Positions 24,530-37,900 of a stretch of DNA of 64,000 nt are shown here, piece after piece. Below the pieces are notes generated by a model that saw nothing but the letters and a program-made list of their open reading frames with translations, searched no databases and had not been told where the DNA came from. The position numbers were made by a program, and so were the translations under genes. Every line of letters begins with the position of its first letter. Position 1 is the first letter of the stretch. The DNA comes from Petrolisthes cinctipes (Eukaryota > Arthropoda > Malacostraca > Decapoda > Porcellanidae): contig JAWQEG010001314.1 of assembly GCA_033782935.1 (NCBI GenBank), positions 806,001 through 870,000 on the forward strand, written 5' to 3'.

Positions 24530-25465
24530 TAAATCTCAAATTCAGGCTCAAAACACCCAAAAAATCGATATTTTTGTGTCCCAGAAGCGATCTGTACATG
24601 TCTAAACTGCGTTATAGTTTTTTCAAAATACAGGCCCAAAACATGCTGAAAATCGATATTTTAGGTGCCCAAAGTCAATATGTGCATGCATCTTCTGTAC
24701 CCGTCTATATCCCAAATTTAGGTTCAAAACACCAGAAAATTCGGTATTTTTGGGTCCCAAAAGCAATGTGTACATGCCTACTCCTTGCTAGAATGTTTTC
24801 AAGATACAGACCCAAAACATGCTTAAAATCGATATTTTAGGTGCAAAAAGTCGATATGTGCATGCATCCTCTGTACCCTGATATATCCCAAATTCTGGCT
24901 CAAAACCCCCGAAAATTCGATATTTTTGGGTCCCAGAAGCGATTTGTACATGCCTACTCAGTGCTAGAATGTTTTCAAATTATACGCCCAAAACATACTA
25001 AAAATCGATATTTTGGGTGCCAAAGTCGATATGTGCATGCATCTTCTGTACCCGTTTATATCTTAAATTCAGGCTCAAAACACCCAAAAAATCGATATTT
25101 TTGTGTCCCAGAAGCGATCTGTACATGTCTACACCGTGCTATAGTATTTTCAAAATACAGGCCCAAAACATGCTCAAAATCGATATTTTAGGTGCCCAAA
25201 GTCGATATGTGCATGAATCTTCTGTATCCGTCTATATCCCAAATTCAGGTTCAAAACACCTAAAAATTCGATAATTTTGGGTCCCAGAAGCGATCTGTAC
25301 ATGCCTACTCCTTGCTAGAATATGTTCAAGATACAGACCCAAAACATGCTCAAAATCGATATTTTAAGTGCAAAAAGTCGATATGTGCATGCATCTTCTG
25401 TACCCGTTTATATCTCAAATTCAGGCTAAAAACTCCGAAAATTCGATATTTTTGGGTCCCTTAAG
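24530..25465 (+). repeat. copy 1 of a block duplicated at +1406 bp (8 monomers)
   Basis: Matches about 25936-26871. Shared states include GTCTAAACTGCGTTATAG, CCCAAATTTAGGTTC, CAAAAGCAATGTGTACATGCC and GCTAAAAACTCCG. Differences include the CTTAAGCGATCTGC/CTTGAGCAATCTGC pair near the right end. Confidence 0.78.
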
Positions 25466-25854
25466 CGATCTGCACATGCCTACTCCTTGCTAGAATATTT
25501 TCAAGATACAGACCCAAAACATGCTCAAAATCGATATTTTAAGTGCAAAAAGTCGATATGTGCATGCATCTTCTGTACCCGTTTATATCTCAAATTCAGG
25601 CTCAAAACACTCAAAAAATCGATATTTTTGTGTCCCAGAAGCGATCTGTACATGTCTACACCGTGCTATAGTATTTTTAAAATACAGGCCCAAAACATGC
25701 TCAAAATCGATATTTTAGGTGCCCAAAGTCGATATGTGCATGCATCTTCTGTATCCGTCTATATCCCAAATTCAGGTTCAAAACACCCGAACATTCGATA
25801 ATTATGGGTCCCAGAAGCGATCTGTACATGCCTACTCCTTGCTAGAATATTTTC

Positions 25855-27705
25855 AAGATACAGACCCAAAACATGCTCAAAATCGATATTTTAAGTGCAA
25901 AAAGTCGATATGTGCATGCATCTTCTCTACCCGTTTATATCTCAAATTCAGGCTCAAAACACCCAAAAAATCGATATTTTTGTGTCCCAGAAGCGATCTG
26001 TACATGTCTAAACTGCGTTATAGTATTTTCAAAATACAGGCCCAAAACATGCTGAAAATCGATATTTTAGGTGCCCAAAGTCAATATGTGCATGCATCTT
26101 CTGTACCCGTCTATATCCCAAATTTAGGTTCAAAACACCAGAAAATTCGGTATTTTTGGGTCCCAAAAGCAATGTGTACATGCCTACTCCTTGCTAGAAT
26201 GTTTTCAAGATACAGACCCAAAACATGCTTAAAATCGATATTTTAGGTGCAAAAAGTCGATATGTGCATGCATCATCTGTACCCTGTTATATCTCAAATT
26301 CTGGCTCAAAACCCCCGAAAATTCGATATTTTTGGGTCCCAGAAGCGATCTGTACATGCCTACTCAGTGCAAGAATATTTTCAAATTATACGCCCAAAAC
26401 ATACTAAAAATCGATATTTTGGGTGCCAAAGTCGATATGTGCATGCATCTTCTGTACCCGTTTATATCTCAAATTCAGGCTCAAAACACCCAAAAAATCG
26501 ATATTTTTGTGTCCCAGAAGCGATCTGTACATGTCTACACCGTGCTATAGTATTTTCAAAATACAGGCCCAAAACATGCTCAAAATCGATATTTTAGGTG
26601 CCCAAAGTCGATATGTGCATGAATCTTCTGTATCCGTCTATATCCCAAATTCAGGTTCAAAACACCTGAAAATTCGATAATTTTGGGTGCCAGAAGCGAT
26701 CTGTACATGCCTACTCCTTGCTAGAATATGTTCAAGATACAGACCCAAAACATGCTCAAAATCGATATTTTAAGTGCAAAAAGTCGATATGTGCATGCAT
26801 CTTCTGTACCCGTTTATATCTCAAATTCAGGCTAAAAACTCCGAAAATTCGATATTTTTGGGTCCCTTGAGCAATCTGCACATGCCTACTCAGTGCTAGA
26901 ATGTTTTTAAAATACAGGCTTAACACATGCTATAAATCGATATTTTAGGTGTCCAAAGTCGATATGTGCATGCATCTTCTGAACCCGTTTATATCTCAAA
27001 TTCGGGCTCAAAACACCCAAAAAATCGATATTTTTGTGTCCCAGAAGCGATCTGTACATGCCTACACAGTGTTAGAGTATTTTCAAAATACAGGCCCAAA
27101 ACATGCTCAAAATCGATATTTTAGGTGCCCAAAGTCGATATGTGCATGCATCTTCTGTACCCGTTTATATCTCAAATTCAGACTCAAAACACCCGAATAT
27201 TCGATATTTTTGGGTCCCAAAAGCAATCTGTACATGCCTACGTCTTGCTAGAATGTTTTCAAAATACAGACCCAAAACATGCTCAAAATCGATATTTTAG
27301 GTGCAAAAAGTCGAAATGTGCATGCATCTTCTGTACCCGTTTATATCTCAAATTCAGGCTCAAAACACCCGAAAATTCGATATTTTTGGGTTCCAAAAGC
27401 AATCTGTACATGCCTACGTCTTGCTAGAATGTTTTCAAGATACAGATCCAAAACATGCTCAAAATCGATATTTTAGGTGCAAAAAGTCGAAATGTGCATG
27501 CATCTTCTGTACCCGTTTATATCTCAAATTCAGGCTCAAAACACCCGAAAATTCGATATTTTTGGGTCCCCGAAACGATCTGTACATGCCTACTCCTTGC
27601 TTGAATTTTTTCAAAATACAGGCCCAAAACATACTCAAAATCGATATTTTAAGTGCAAAAAGTCGATATGTGCATGCATCTTATGTACCCGTTTATATCT
27701 CAAAT
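25855..27705 (+). repeat. copy 1 of a block duplicated at +2637 bp (15 monomers)
   Basis: Matches about 28492-30342. Shared states include TTCTCTACCCG, CAGTGCAAGAATATTTTC, TTTTGGGTGCCAGAAGCG, TCCCTTGAGCAATCTGC, TTAACACATGC, CTACGTCTTGC, and ACAGATCCAAAAC. It overlaps copy 2 of the 1406-bp block, so the 8-monomer event is older or independent. Confidence 0.8.
25936..26871 (+). repeat. copy 2 of the block duplicated at 1406 bp
   Basis: Carries CATCATCTGTACCCTG with ATATCTC where its partner has CATCCTCTGTACCCTG with ATATCCC. Nested inside the left part of the 2637-bp block. Confidence 0.76.
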
Positions 27706-27784
27706 TCATGCTCAAAACACCCGAAAAGTCGATATTTTTGGGTCCCGGAAGCAAACTGTACATGCGTACTCCGTGTTAATGTAT

Positions 27785-28562
27785 TTTCAAAATACAGGCC
27801 CAAAACATGCTGAAAATCGATATTTTAGGTGCCCAAAGTCAATATGTGCATGCATCTTCTGTACCAGTCTATATCCCAAATTCAGGTTCAAAACACCAGA
27901 AAATTCGGTATTTTTGGGTCTCAGAAGCGACCTGTACATGCCTACTCCTTGCTAGAATGTTTTCAATATACAGACCCAAAACATGCTTAAAATCGATATT
28001 TTAGGTGCAAAAAGTCGATATGTGCATGCATCCTCTGTACCCTGTTATATCCCAAATTCTGGCTCAAAACCCCCGAAAATTCGATATTTTTGGGTCCCAG
28101 AAGCGATCTGTATATGCCTACTCAGTGCTAGAATATTTTCAAATTATACCCCCAAAACATACTAAAAATCGATATTTTGGGTGCCAAAGTCGATATGTGC
28201 ATGCATCTTCTGTACCCGTTTATATCTCAAATTCAGGCTCAAAACACCCAAAAAATCGATATTTTTGTGTCCCAGAAGCGATCTGTACATGTCTACACCG
28301 TGCTATAGTATTTTCAAAATACAGGCCCAAAACATGCTCAAAATCGATATTTTAGGTGCCCAAAGTCGATATGTGCATGAATCTTCTGTATCCGTCTATA
28401 TCCCAAATTCAGGTTCAAAACACCCGAAAATTCAATAATTTTGGGTCCCAGAAGCGATCTGTACATGCCAACTCCTTGCTAGAATATGTTCAAGATACAG
28501 ACCCAAAACATGCTCAAAATCGATATTTTAAGTGCAAAAAGTCGATATGTGCATGCATCTTC
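27785..28562 (+). repeat. copy 2 of the block duplicated at 4217 bp
   Basis: Near 28487-28565 the sequence switches from following the 23.6-24.3 kb block to following the 25.9 kb block, seen in the change to TTCTCTACCCG. The 24- and 15-monomer duplications therefore abut in one chimeric monomer. Confidence 0.78.
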
Positions 28563-30342
28563 TCTACCCGTTTATATCTCAAATTCAGGCTCAAAACACC
28601 CAAAAAATCGATATTTTTGTGTCCCAGAAGCGATCTGTACATGTCTAAACTGCGTTATAGTTTTTTCAAAATACAGCCCCAAAACATGCTGAAAATCGAT
28701 ATTTTAGGTGCCCAAAGTCAATATGTGCATGCATCTTCTGTACCCGTCTATATCCCAAATTTAGGTTCAAAACACCAGAAAATTCGGTATTTTTGGGTCC
28801 CAAAAGCAATGTGTACATGCCTACTCCTTGCTAGAATGTTTTCAAGATACAGACCCAAAACATGCTTAAAATCGATATTTTAGGTGCAAAAAGTCGATAT
28901 GTGCATGCATCCTCTGTACCCTGTAATATCTCAAATTCTGGCTCAAAACCCCCGAAAATTCGATATTTTTGGGTCCCAGAAGCGATCTGTACATGCCTAC
29001 TCAGTGCAAGAATATTTTCAAATTATACGCCCAAAACATACTAAAAATCGATATTTTGGGTGCCAAAGTCGATATGTGCATGCATCTTCTGTACCCGTTT
29101 ATATCTCAAATTCAGGCTCAAAACACCCAAAAAATCGATATTTTTGTGTCCCAGAAGCGATCTGTACATGTCTACACCGTGCTATAGTATTTTCAAAATA
29201 CAGGCCCAAAACATGCTCAAAATCGATATTTTAGGTGCCCAAAGTCGATATGTGCATGAATCTTCTGTATCCGTCTATATCCCAAATTCAGGTTCAAAAC
29301 ACCTGAAAATTCGATAATTTTGGGTGCCAGAAGCGATCTGTACTTGCCTACTCCTTGCTAGAATATGTTCAAGATACAGACCCAAAACATGCTCAAAATC
29401 AATATTTTAAGTGCAAAAAGTCGATATGTGCATGCATCTTCTGTACCCGTTTATATCTCAAATTCAGGCTAAAAACTCCGAAAATTCGATATTTTTGGGT
29501 CCCTTGAGCAATCTGCACATGCCTACTCAGTGCTAGAATGTTTTTAAAATACAGGCTTAACACATGCTATAAATCGATATTTTAGGTGTCCAAAGTCGAT
29601 ATGTGCATGCATCTTCTGAACCCGTTTATATCTCAAATTCGGGCTCAAAACACCCAAAAAATCGATATTTTTGTGTCCCAGAAGCGATCTGTACATGCCT
29701 ACACAGTGTTAGAGTATTTTCAAAATACAGACCCAAAACATGCTCAAAATCGATATTTTAGGTGCCCAAAGTCGATATGTGCATGCATCTTCTGTACCCG
29801 TTTATATCTCAAATTCAGACTCAAAACACCCGAATATTCGATATTTTTGGGTCCCAAAAGCAATCTGTACATGCCTACGTCTTGCTAGAATGTTTTCAAG
29901 ATACAGATCCAAAACATGCTCAAAATCTATATTTTATGTGCAAAAAGTCGAAATGTGCATGCATCTTCTGTACCCGTTTATATCTCAAATTCAGGCTCAA
30001 AACACCCGAAAATTCGATATTTTTGGGTTCCAAAAGCAATCTGTACATGACTACGTCTTGCTAGAATGTTTTCAAGATAAAGATCCAAAACATGCTCAAA
30101 ATCGATATTTTAGGTGCAAAAAGTCGAAATGTGCATGCATCTTCTGTACCCGTTTATATCTCAAATTCAGGCTCAAAACACCCGAAAATTCGATATTTTT
30201 GGGTCCCCGAAGCGATCTGTACATGCCTACTCCTTGCTAGAATTTTTTCAAAATACAGGCCCAAAACATACTCAAAATCGATATTTTAAGTGCAAAAAGT
30301 CGATATGTGCATGCATCTTATGTACCCGTTTATATCTCAAAT
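28492..30342 (+). repeat. copy 2 of the block duplicated at 2637 bp
   Basis: Differences from its partner are scattered single bases, such as CTGTAATATCTC, CTGTACTTGCC, the TCAATATTTTAAGTGC run near 29400, and TCTATATTTTATGTGC near 29926. Confidence 0.8.
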
Positions 30343-30629
30343 TCAGGCTCAAAACACCCAAAAAAACGATATTTTTGTGTCCCAGAAGCGATCTGTACAT
30401 GTCTACACCGTGCTATAGTATTTTCAAAATACAGGCCCAAAACATGCTGAAAATCGATATTTTAGGTGCCCAAATTCGATATGTGCATGCATCTTATTTA
30501 TCCGTTCATATCTCAAATTCAGGCTCAGAACACCCTAAAATTCGATTTATTTGGGTTCCAGAAGCAATCTGTACGTGTCTACTCCGTGTTAGAGTATTTT
30601 AAAAATACAGGCCCAAAACATGCTCAAAA

Positions 30630-31157
30630 TCGATATTTTGGGTGCCCAAAGTCGATATGTGCATGCATCTTCTGTACCCGTTTATATCTCAAATTCAGAC
30701 TCAAAACACCCGAATATTCGATATTTTTGGGTCCCAAAAGCAATGTGTACATGCATACTCCGTGTTAGAATATTTTCAAAATACAGGCCTAAAACATGCA
30801 GAAAATCGATATTTTAGCTGCCCAAAGTCAATATGTGTATGCATCTTCTGTACCCGTCTATATCCCAAATTCAGGTTCAAAACACTCGAAAATTCGATAT
30901 TTTTGGGTCCTAGAAGCAATCTGTACATGCCTACTTCTTGCAAGAATGTTTTCAAGATACAGACCCAAAACATGCTCAAAATCGATATTTTAGGTGCAAA
31001 AAGTCGAAATGTGCATGCATCTTCTGTACCCGTTTATATCTCAAATTCAGGCTCAAAACACCCGAAAAGTCGATATTTTTGGGTCCCCGAAGCGATCAGT
31101 ACATGCCTACTCCGTGTTAGAGTATTTTCAAAATACAGGCCCAAAACATGCTCAAAA
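30630..31157 (+). repeat. three-monomer variant cassette, copy at 30.6 kb
   Basis: Last complete copy of the cassette noticed in the window. Private changes are GGGTCCTAGAAGC and TTGCAAGAATG in monomer 2. Further right only the first two monomers of the trio recur, in altered form. Confidence 0.82.
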
Positions 31158-32829
31158 TCTATATTTTAGGTGCCCAAAGTCAATATGTATATGCATCTTC
31201 TGTACCCGTCTATATCCCAAATTCTGGTTCAAAACACCAGAAAATTCGGTATTTTTGGGTCCCAGAAGCGACCTGTACATGCCTACTCCTTCCTAGAATG
31301 TTTTCAAGATACAGACCCAAAACATGCTTAAAATCGATATTTTAGGTGCAAAAAGTCGATATGTGCATGCATCTTCTGTATCCGTTCATATCTCAAATTC
31401 AGGCTCAGAACACCCTAAAATTCGATTTATTTGGGTTCCAGAAGCGATCTGTACGTGTCTACTCCGTGTTAGAGTATTTTAAAAATACAGGCCCAAAACA
31501 TGCTCAAAATCGATATTTTAGGTGCAAAAAGTCGATATGTGCATGCATCTTCTGTACCCGTTTATATCTCAAATTCAGGCTCAAAACACCCAAAAAATCG
31601 ATATTTTTGTGTCCCAGAAGCGATCTGTACATGTCTACACCGTGTTTGAGTATTTTCAAAATACAGGCCCAAAACATGCTCAAAATCGATATTTTAGGTG
31701 CCCGAAGTCGATATGTGCATGCATCTTCTGTACCTGTTCATATCTCAAATTCAGGCTCAGAACAACCGAAAATTCGATTTATTTGGGTCCCAGAAGCGAT
31801 CTGTACGTGTCTACTCCGTGTTAGAGTATTTTAAAAATACAGGCTCAAAACATGCTCAAAATCGATATTTTGGGTGCCCAAAGTCGATATGTGCATGCAT
31901 CTTCTGTACCCGTTTATATCTCAATTTCAGACTCAAAACTCCGAAAATTCGATATTTTTGGGTCCCAAAAGCCATCAGTACATGCATACTCCGTGTTAGA
32001 GTATTTTTAAAATACAGGCCTAAAACATGCTGTAAATCGATATTTTAGCTGCCCAAAGTCAATATGTGTATGCATCTTCTGTACCCGTCTATATCCCAAA
32101 TTCAGGTTCAAAACACCAGAAAATTCGATATTTTTGGGTCCCAGAAGCAATCTGTACATGCCTATTCCTTGCTAGAATGTTTTCAAGATACAGACCCAAA
32201 ACATGCTCACAATCTACATTTTAAGTGCAAAAAGTCGATATGTGCATGCATCTTCTGTACCCGTTTATATCTCAAATTAGGGCTCAAAACTCCGAAAATT
32301 CGATATTTTTGGGTCCCTTAATCGATCTGCATATGCCTACTCAGTACTATAATGTTTTTAAAATACAGGCTTAAAACATGCTATAAATCGATATTTTAGG
32401 TGCCAAAGTCGATATGTGCATGCATCTTCTGTAACCGTCTATATCTCAAATTCAGGTTCAAAACACTCGAAAATTCGATATTTTTGAGTCCCAGAAGCAA
32501 TCTGTACATGCCTACTTCTTGCTAGAATGTTTTCATGATACAGACCCAAAACATGCTTAATATCGATATTTTAGGTGCCCGAAGTCGATATGTGCATGCA
32601 TCTTCTGTACCCGTATATATCTCAAATTCAGGCTCAAAACACCCAAAAAATCGATATTTTTGTGTCCCAGAAGCGATCTGTACATGTTTACACCGTGTTA
32701 TAGTATTTTAAAAATACAGGCCCAAAACATGCTCAAAATCGATGTTTTAGGTGCCCAAAGTCGATATGTGCATGCATCTTCTGTACCCGTTCATATCACA
32801 AATTCAGGCTCAGATCACCCGAAAATTCA

Positions 32830-33505
32830 ATATTTTTGGGTCCCAGAAGCGATCTGTACGTGCATACTCCGTGTTAGAGTGTTTTTAAAATAGAGGCCCA
32901 AAACATGCTGTAAATCGATATTTTAGCTGCCTAAAGTCAATATGTGTATGCATCTTCTGTACCCGTCTATATCCCAAATTCAGGTTCAAAACACTCGAAA
33001 ATTCGATATTTTTCGGTCCCTGAAGCAATCCCTACATGCCTACTTCTTGCTAGAAAGTTTTCAAGATACAGACCCAAAACATGCTCAAAATCGATATTTT
33101 AGGTGCAAAAAGTCGATATGTTCATGCATCTTCTGTACCCGTTTATATCTCAAATTCAGGCTCAAAACACCCAAAAAATCGATATTTTTGTGTCCCAGAA
33201 GCGATCTGTACATGTCTACACCGTGTTAGAGTATTTTCAAAATACAGGCCCAAAACAGGCTCAAAATCGATATTTTAGGTGCCCAAAGTCGATATGTGCA
33301 TGCATCTTCTGTACTCGTTCATATCTCAAATTCAGGCTCAGAACACCCGAAAATTCGATTTATTTGGGTCCCAGAAGCGATCTGTACGTGTCTACTCCGT
33401 GTTAGAGTATTTTAAAAATACAGGCCTAAAGCATGCTCAAAATCGTTATTTTGGGTGCCCAAAGTCGATATGTGCATGCATCTTCTGTACCCGTTTATAT
33501 CTCAA
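32830..33505 (+). repeat. copy 1 of a block duplicated at +4041 bp (23 monomers)
   Basis: Matches about 36871-37546. Shared states include AGCTGCCTAAAGTC, GGTCCCTGAAGCAATCCC, GTCGATATGTTCATGC and CTGTACTCGTTCATATC. The match ends where 33511 reads CAGTCTCAAAAC and the partner reads CATAATCAAAAC. Confidence 0.75.
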
Positions 33506-34234
33506 ATTCAGTCTCAAAACACCCGAAAAGTCGATATTTTTGGGTCCCAGAAGCGATCTGTACATGCCTACTCCGTGTTAATGTATTTTCAAAATACAGG
33601 CCCAAAACATGCTGAAAATCGATATTTTAGGTGCCCAAAGTCAATATGTGTATTCATCTTCTTTACCCGTCTATATCCCTAGTTCAGGTTCAAAACACTC
33701 GAAAATTCGATATTTTTGGGTCCCAGAAGCGACTTGTACATGCCTACTCCTTGCTAGAAAGTTTTCAAGATACAGACTCAAAACATGCTTAAAATCGATA
33801 TTTTAGGTGCAAAAATTCGATATGTGCATGCATCCTCTGTACCCGGTTATATCCCAAAATCTGGCTCAAAACCCCCGAAAATTCGATATTTTTGGGTCCC
33901 AGAAGCGATCTGTACATGCCTACTCAGTGCTAGAATATTTTCAAATTATACGGCCAAAACATACTAAAAATCGATATTTTGGGTGCCAAAGTCGATATGT
34001 GCATGCATTTTCTGTACCCGTTTATATCTCAAATTCAGGCTCAAAACACCCGAAAATTCAATATTTTTGGGTCCCAGAAGCGATCTGTACATGCCTACTC
34101 AGTGCTAGAATGTTTTCAAAATAGAGGCTCAGAACATGCTAAAAATCGATATTTTCGGTGCCCAAAGTCGATATGTACATGAATCTTCTGTACCCGTTTA
34201 TATCTCAAATTCAGGCTCAAAACACCCAAAAATT

Positions 34235-34960
34235 CGATATTTTTGTGTCCCAGAAGCGATCTGTACGTGTCTACTCCGTGTTAGAGTATTTTCAAAATAC
34301 AGGCCCAAAATATGCTCAAAATCGATATTTTGGGTGCCCAAAGTCGATATGTGCATGCATCTTCTCTACCCGTTTATGTCTCAAATTCAGACTCAAAACA
34401 CCCGAATATTCGATATTTTTGGGTCTCAAAAGCCATCTGTACATGCATACTCCGTGTTAGAGTATTTTTAAAATGCAGGCCTAAAACATGCTGAAAATCG
34501 ATATTTTAGCTGCCCAAAGTCAATATGTGTATGCATCTTCTGTTCCCGTTTATATCTTAAATTCAGGCTCAAAACACCCGAAAATTCGATATTTTTGTGT
34601 CCCAGAATCGATCTGTACATGTCTACTCCGTGTTAGAGTATTTTTAAAATACAGGCCCAAAACATACTAAAAATCGATATTTTATGTGCCCAAAGTCAAT
34701 ATGTGTATGCATCTTCTGTACCCGTGTATATCCCTAATTCAGGTTCAAAACACCAGAAAATTCGATATTTTTGGGTCCCCGAAGCGATCTGTACATGCCT
34801 ACTCCTTGCTAGAATGTTTTCAAGATACAGACCCAAAACATTCTCAAAATCGATATTTTAAGTGCAAAAAGTCGATATGTGCATGCATCTTCTGTACCCG
34901 TTTATATCTCAATTTCAGACTTAAAACTCCGAAAATTAGATTTTTTGGGTCCCTTAAGCA
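34235..34960 (+). repeat. copy 1 of a block duplicated at +1404 bp (8 monomers)
   Basis: Matches about 35640-36364. Shared states include CTTCTCTACCCGTTTATGTC, GGGTCTCAAAAGCC, AAAATGCAGGCC, GTTTATATCTTAAATTC, CAGAATCGATCTG and the CTCCGAAAATTAGATTTTTT run. The right end runs into the 3865-bp block. Confidence 0.74.
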
Positions 34961-37900
34961 ATCTGCACATGCATACTCAGTGCTAGAATGTTTTCAAAAT
35001 ATAGGCTCAAAACATGCTAAAAATCGATATTTTAGGTGTCCAAAGTCGATATGTGCATGCTTCTTCTGTACCCGTTTATATCTCAAATTCAGGCTGAAAA
35101 CACCCGAAAATTCGATATTTTTGGGTCCCAAAAGCGATCTGTACATGTCTACTCCGTGTTAGAGTATTTTTAAAATACAGGCCCGAAACATACTAAAAAT
35201 CGATATTTTAGGTGCCCAAAGTCGATATGTGCATGCATCTTCTGTACCCGTTTATATCTCAGATTCAGGCTCAAAACACCTAAAATTCAATATTTTTGGG
35301 TCCCAGAAGCTATCTGTACGTGCATACTCCGTGTTAGAGTGTTTTTAAAATAGAGGCCCAAAACATGCTGTAAATCGATATTTTAGCTGCCAAAAGTCAA
35401 TATGTGTATGCATCTTCTGTACCCGTCTATATCCCAAATTCAGGTTCAAAACACTCGAAAATTCGATATTTTTGGGTTCCAGAAGCAATCTGTACATGCC
35501 TACTTCTTGCTAGAATGTTTTCAAGATACACACCCAAAACATGCTCAGAATCGATATTTTAGGTGCAAAAAGTCGATATGTGCATGCTTGTTCTGTACCC
35601 GTTTATATCTCAAATTCAGGCTCAAAACTCCGAAAAATCGATATTTTTGTGTCCCAGAAGCGATCTGTACATGTCTACTCCGTGTTAGAGTATTTTCAAA
35701 ATACAGGCCCAAAATATGCTCAAAATCGATATTTTGGGTGCCCAAAGTCGATAAGTGCATGCATCTTCTCTACCCGTTTATGTCTCAAATTCAGACTCAA
35801 AACACCCGAATATTCGATATTTTTGGGTCTCAAAAGCCATCTGTACATGCATACTCCGTGTTAGAGTATTTTTAAAATGCAGGCCTAAAATATGCTGAAA
35901 ATCGATATTTTAGCTGCCCAAAGTCAATATGTGTATGCATCTTCTGTACCCGTTTATATCTTAAATTCAGGCTCAAAACACCCGAAAATTCGATATTTTT
36001 GGGTCCCAGAATCGATCTGTACATGTCTACTCCGTGTTAGAGTATTTTTAAAATACAAGCCCAAAACATACTAAAAATCGATATTTTATGTGCCCAAAGT
36101 CAATATGTGTATGCATCTTCTGTACCCGTGTATATCCCTAATTCAGGTTCAAAACACCAGAAAATTCGATATTTTGGGGTCCCAGAAGCGATCTGTACAT
36201 GCCTACTCCTTGCTAGAATGTTTTCAAGATACAGACCCAAAACATTCTCAAAATCGATATTTTAAGTGCAAAAAGTCGATATGTGCATACATCTTCTGTA
36301 CCCGTTTATATCTCAATTTCAGACTCAAAACTCCGAAAATTAGATTTTTTGGGTCCCTTAAGCAATCTGCACATGCCTACTCAGTGCTAGAATGTTTTTA
36401 AAATACAGGCCCAAAACATGCTATAAATCGATATTTTAGGTGTCCAAAGTCGATATGTGCATGCATCTTCTGTACCCGTTTATATCTCAAATTCAGGCTC
36501 AAAACACCCAAAAAATCAATATTTTTGGGTCCCAGAAGCGATCTGTACATGCCTACTCCGTGTTAGAGTTTTTTCAAAATACAGACTCAAAACATGCTCA
36601 AAATCGATATTTTATGTGCCCAAAGTCAATATGTGCATGTATCTTCTGTACCCGTTTATATCTCAAATTCAGGCTCAAAACACCTGAAAATTCGATATTT
36701 TTGGGTTCCAGAAGCGATCTGTACATGCCTACTCCGTGTTAAAGTATTTTCAAAATACAGGCCCAAAACATGCTCAAAATCGATATTTTAGGTGCCCAAA
36801 GTCGATATGTGCATGCATCTTCTGTACCCGTTTATATCTCAAATTCAGGCTCAAAATACCCGAAAATTCAATATTTTTGGGTCCCAGAAGCGATCTGTAC
36901 GTGCATACTCCGTGGTAGAGTGTTTTTAAAATAGAGGCCCAAAACATGCTGTAAATCGATATTTTAGCTGCCTAAAGTCAATATGTGTATGCATCTTCTG
37001 TACCCGTCTATATCCCAAATTCAGGTTCAAAACACTCGAAAATTTGATATTTTTTGGTCCCTGAAGCAATCCCTACATGCCTACTTCTTGCTAGAAAGTT
37101 TTCATGATACAGACCCAAAACATGCTCAAAATCGATATTTTAGGTGCAAAAAGTCGATATGTTCATGCATCTTCTGTACCCGTTTATATCTCAAATTCAG
37201 GCTCAAAACACCCAAAAAATCGATATTTTTGTGTCCCAGAAGCGATCTGTACATGTCTACACCGTGTTAGAGTATTTTCAAAATACAGGCCCAAAACATT
37301 CTCAAAATCGATATTTTAGGTGCCCAAAGTCGATATGTGCATGCATCTTCTGTACTCGTTCATATCTCAAATTCAGGCTCAGAACACCCGAAAATTCGAT
37401 TTATTTGGGTCCCAGAAGCGATCTGTACATGTCTACTCCGTGTTAGAGTATTTTAAAAATACAGGCCTAAAGCATGCTCAAAATCGTTATTTTGGGTGCC
37501 CAAAGTCGATATGTGCATGCATCTTCTGTACCCTTTTATATCTCAAATTCATAATCAAAACACCCGAATATTCGATGTTTTTGGGTCCCAAAAGCCATCT
37601 GTACATGCATACTCCGTGTTAGAGTATTTTCAAAATACAGGCCTAAAACATGCTGAAAATCGATATTTTAGCTGCCCAAAGTCAATATGTGTATGCATCT
37701 TCTGTACCCGTCTATATCTCAAATTCAGGTTCAAAACACTCGGAAATTCGATATTTTTGGGTCCCAGAAGCAATCTGTACATACCTACTTCTTGCTAGAA
37801 TGTTTTCAAGATACACACCTAAAACATGCTCAAAATCGATATTTTAGGTGCAAAAAGTCGATATGTGCATGCATTTTCTGTTCCCGTTTATATCTCAAAT

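Larger units (their letters stand above)
30343..34735 (+). repeat. mosaic satellite stretch
   Basis: About 25 monomers in mixed order. It includes a cassette copy at 30630 and stretches related at longer range to 34.7-42.5 kb. No non-satellite sequence and no immediate tandem duplicate were recognised. Confidence 0.85.
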
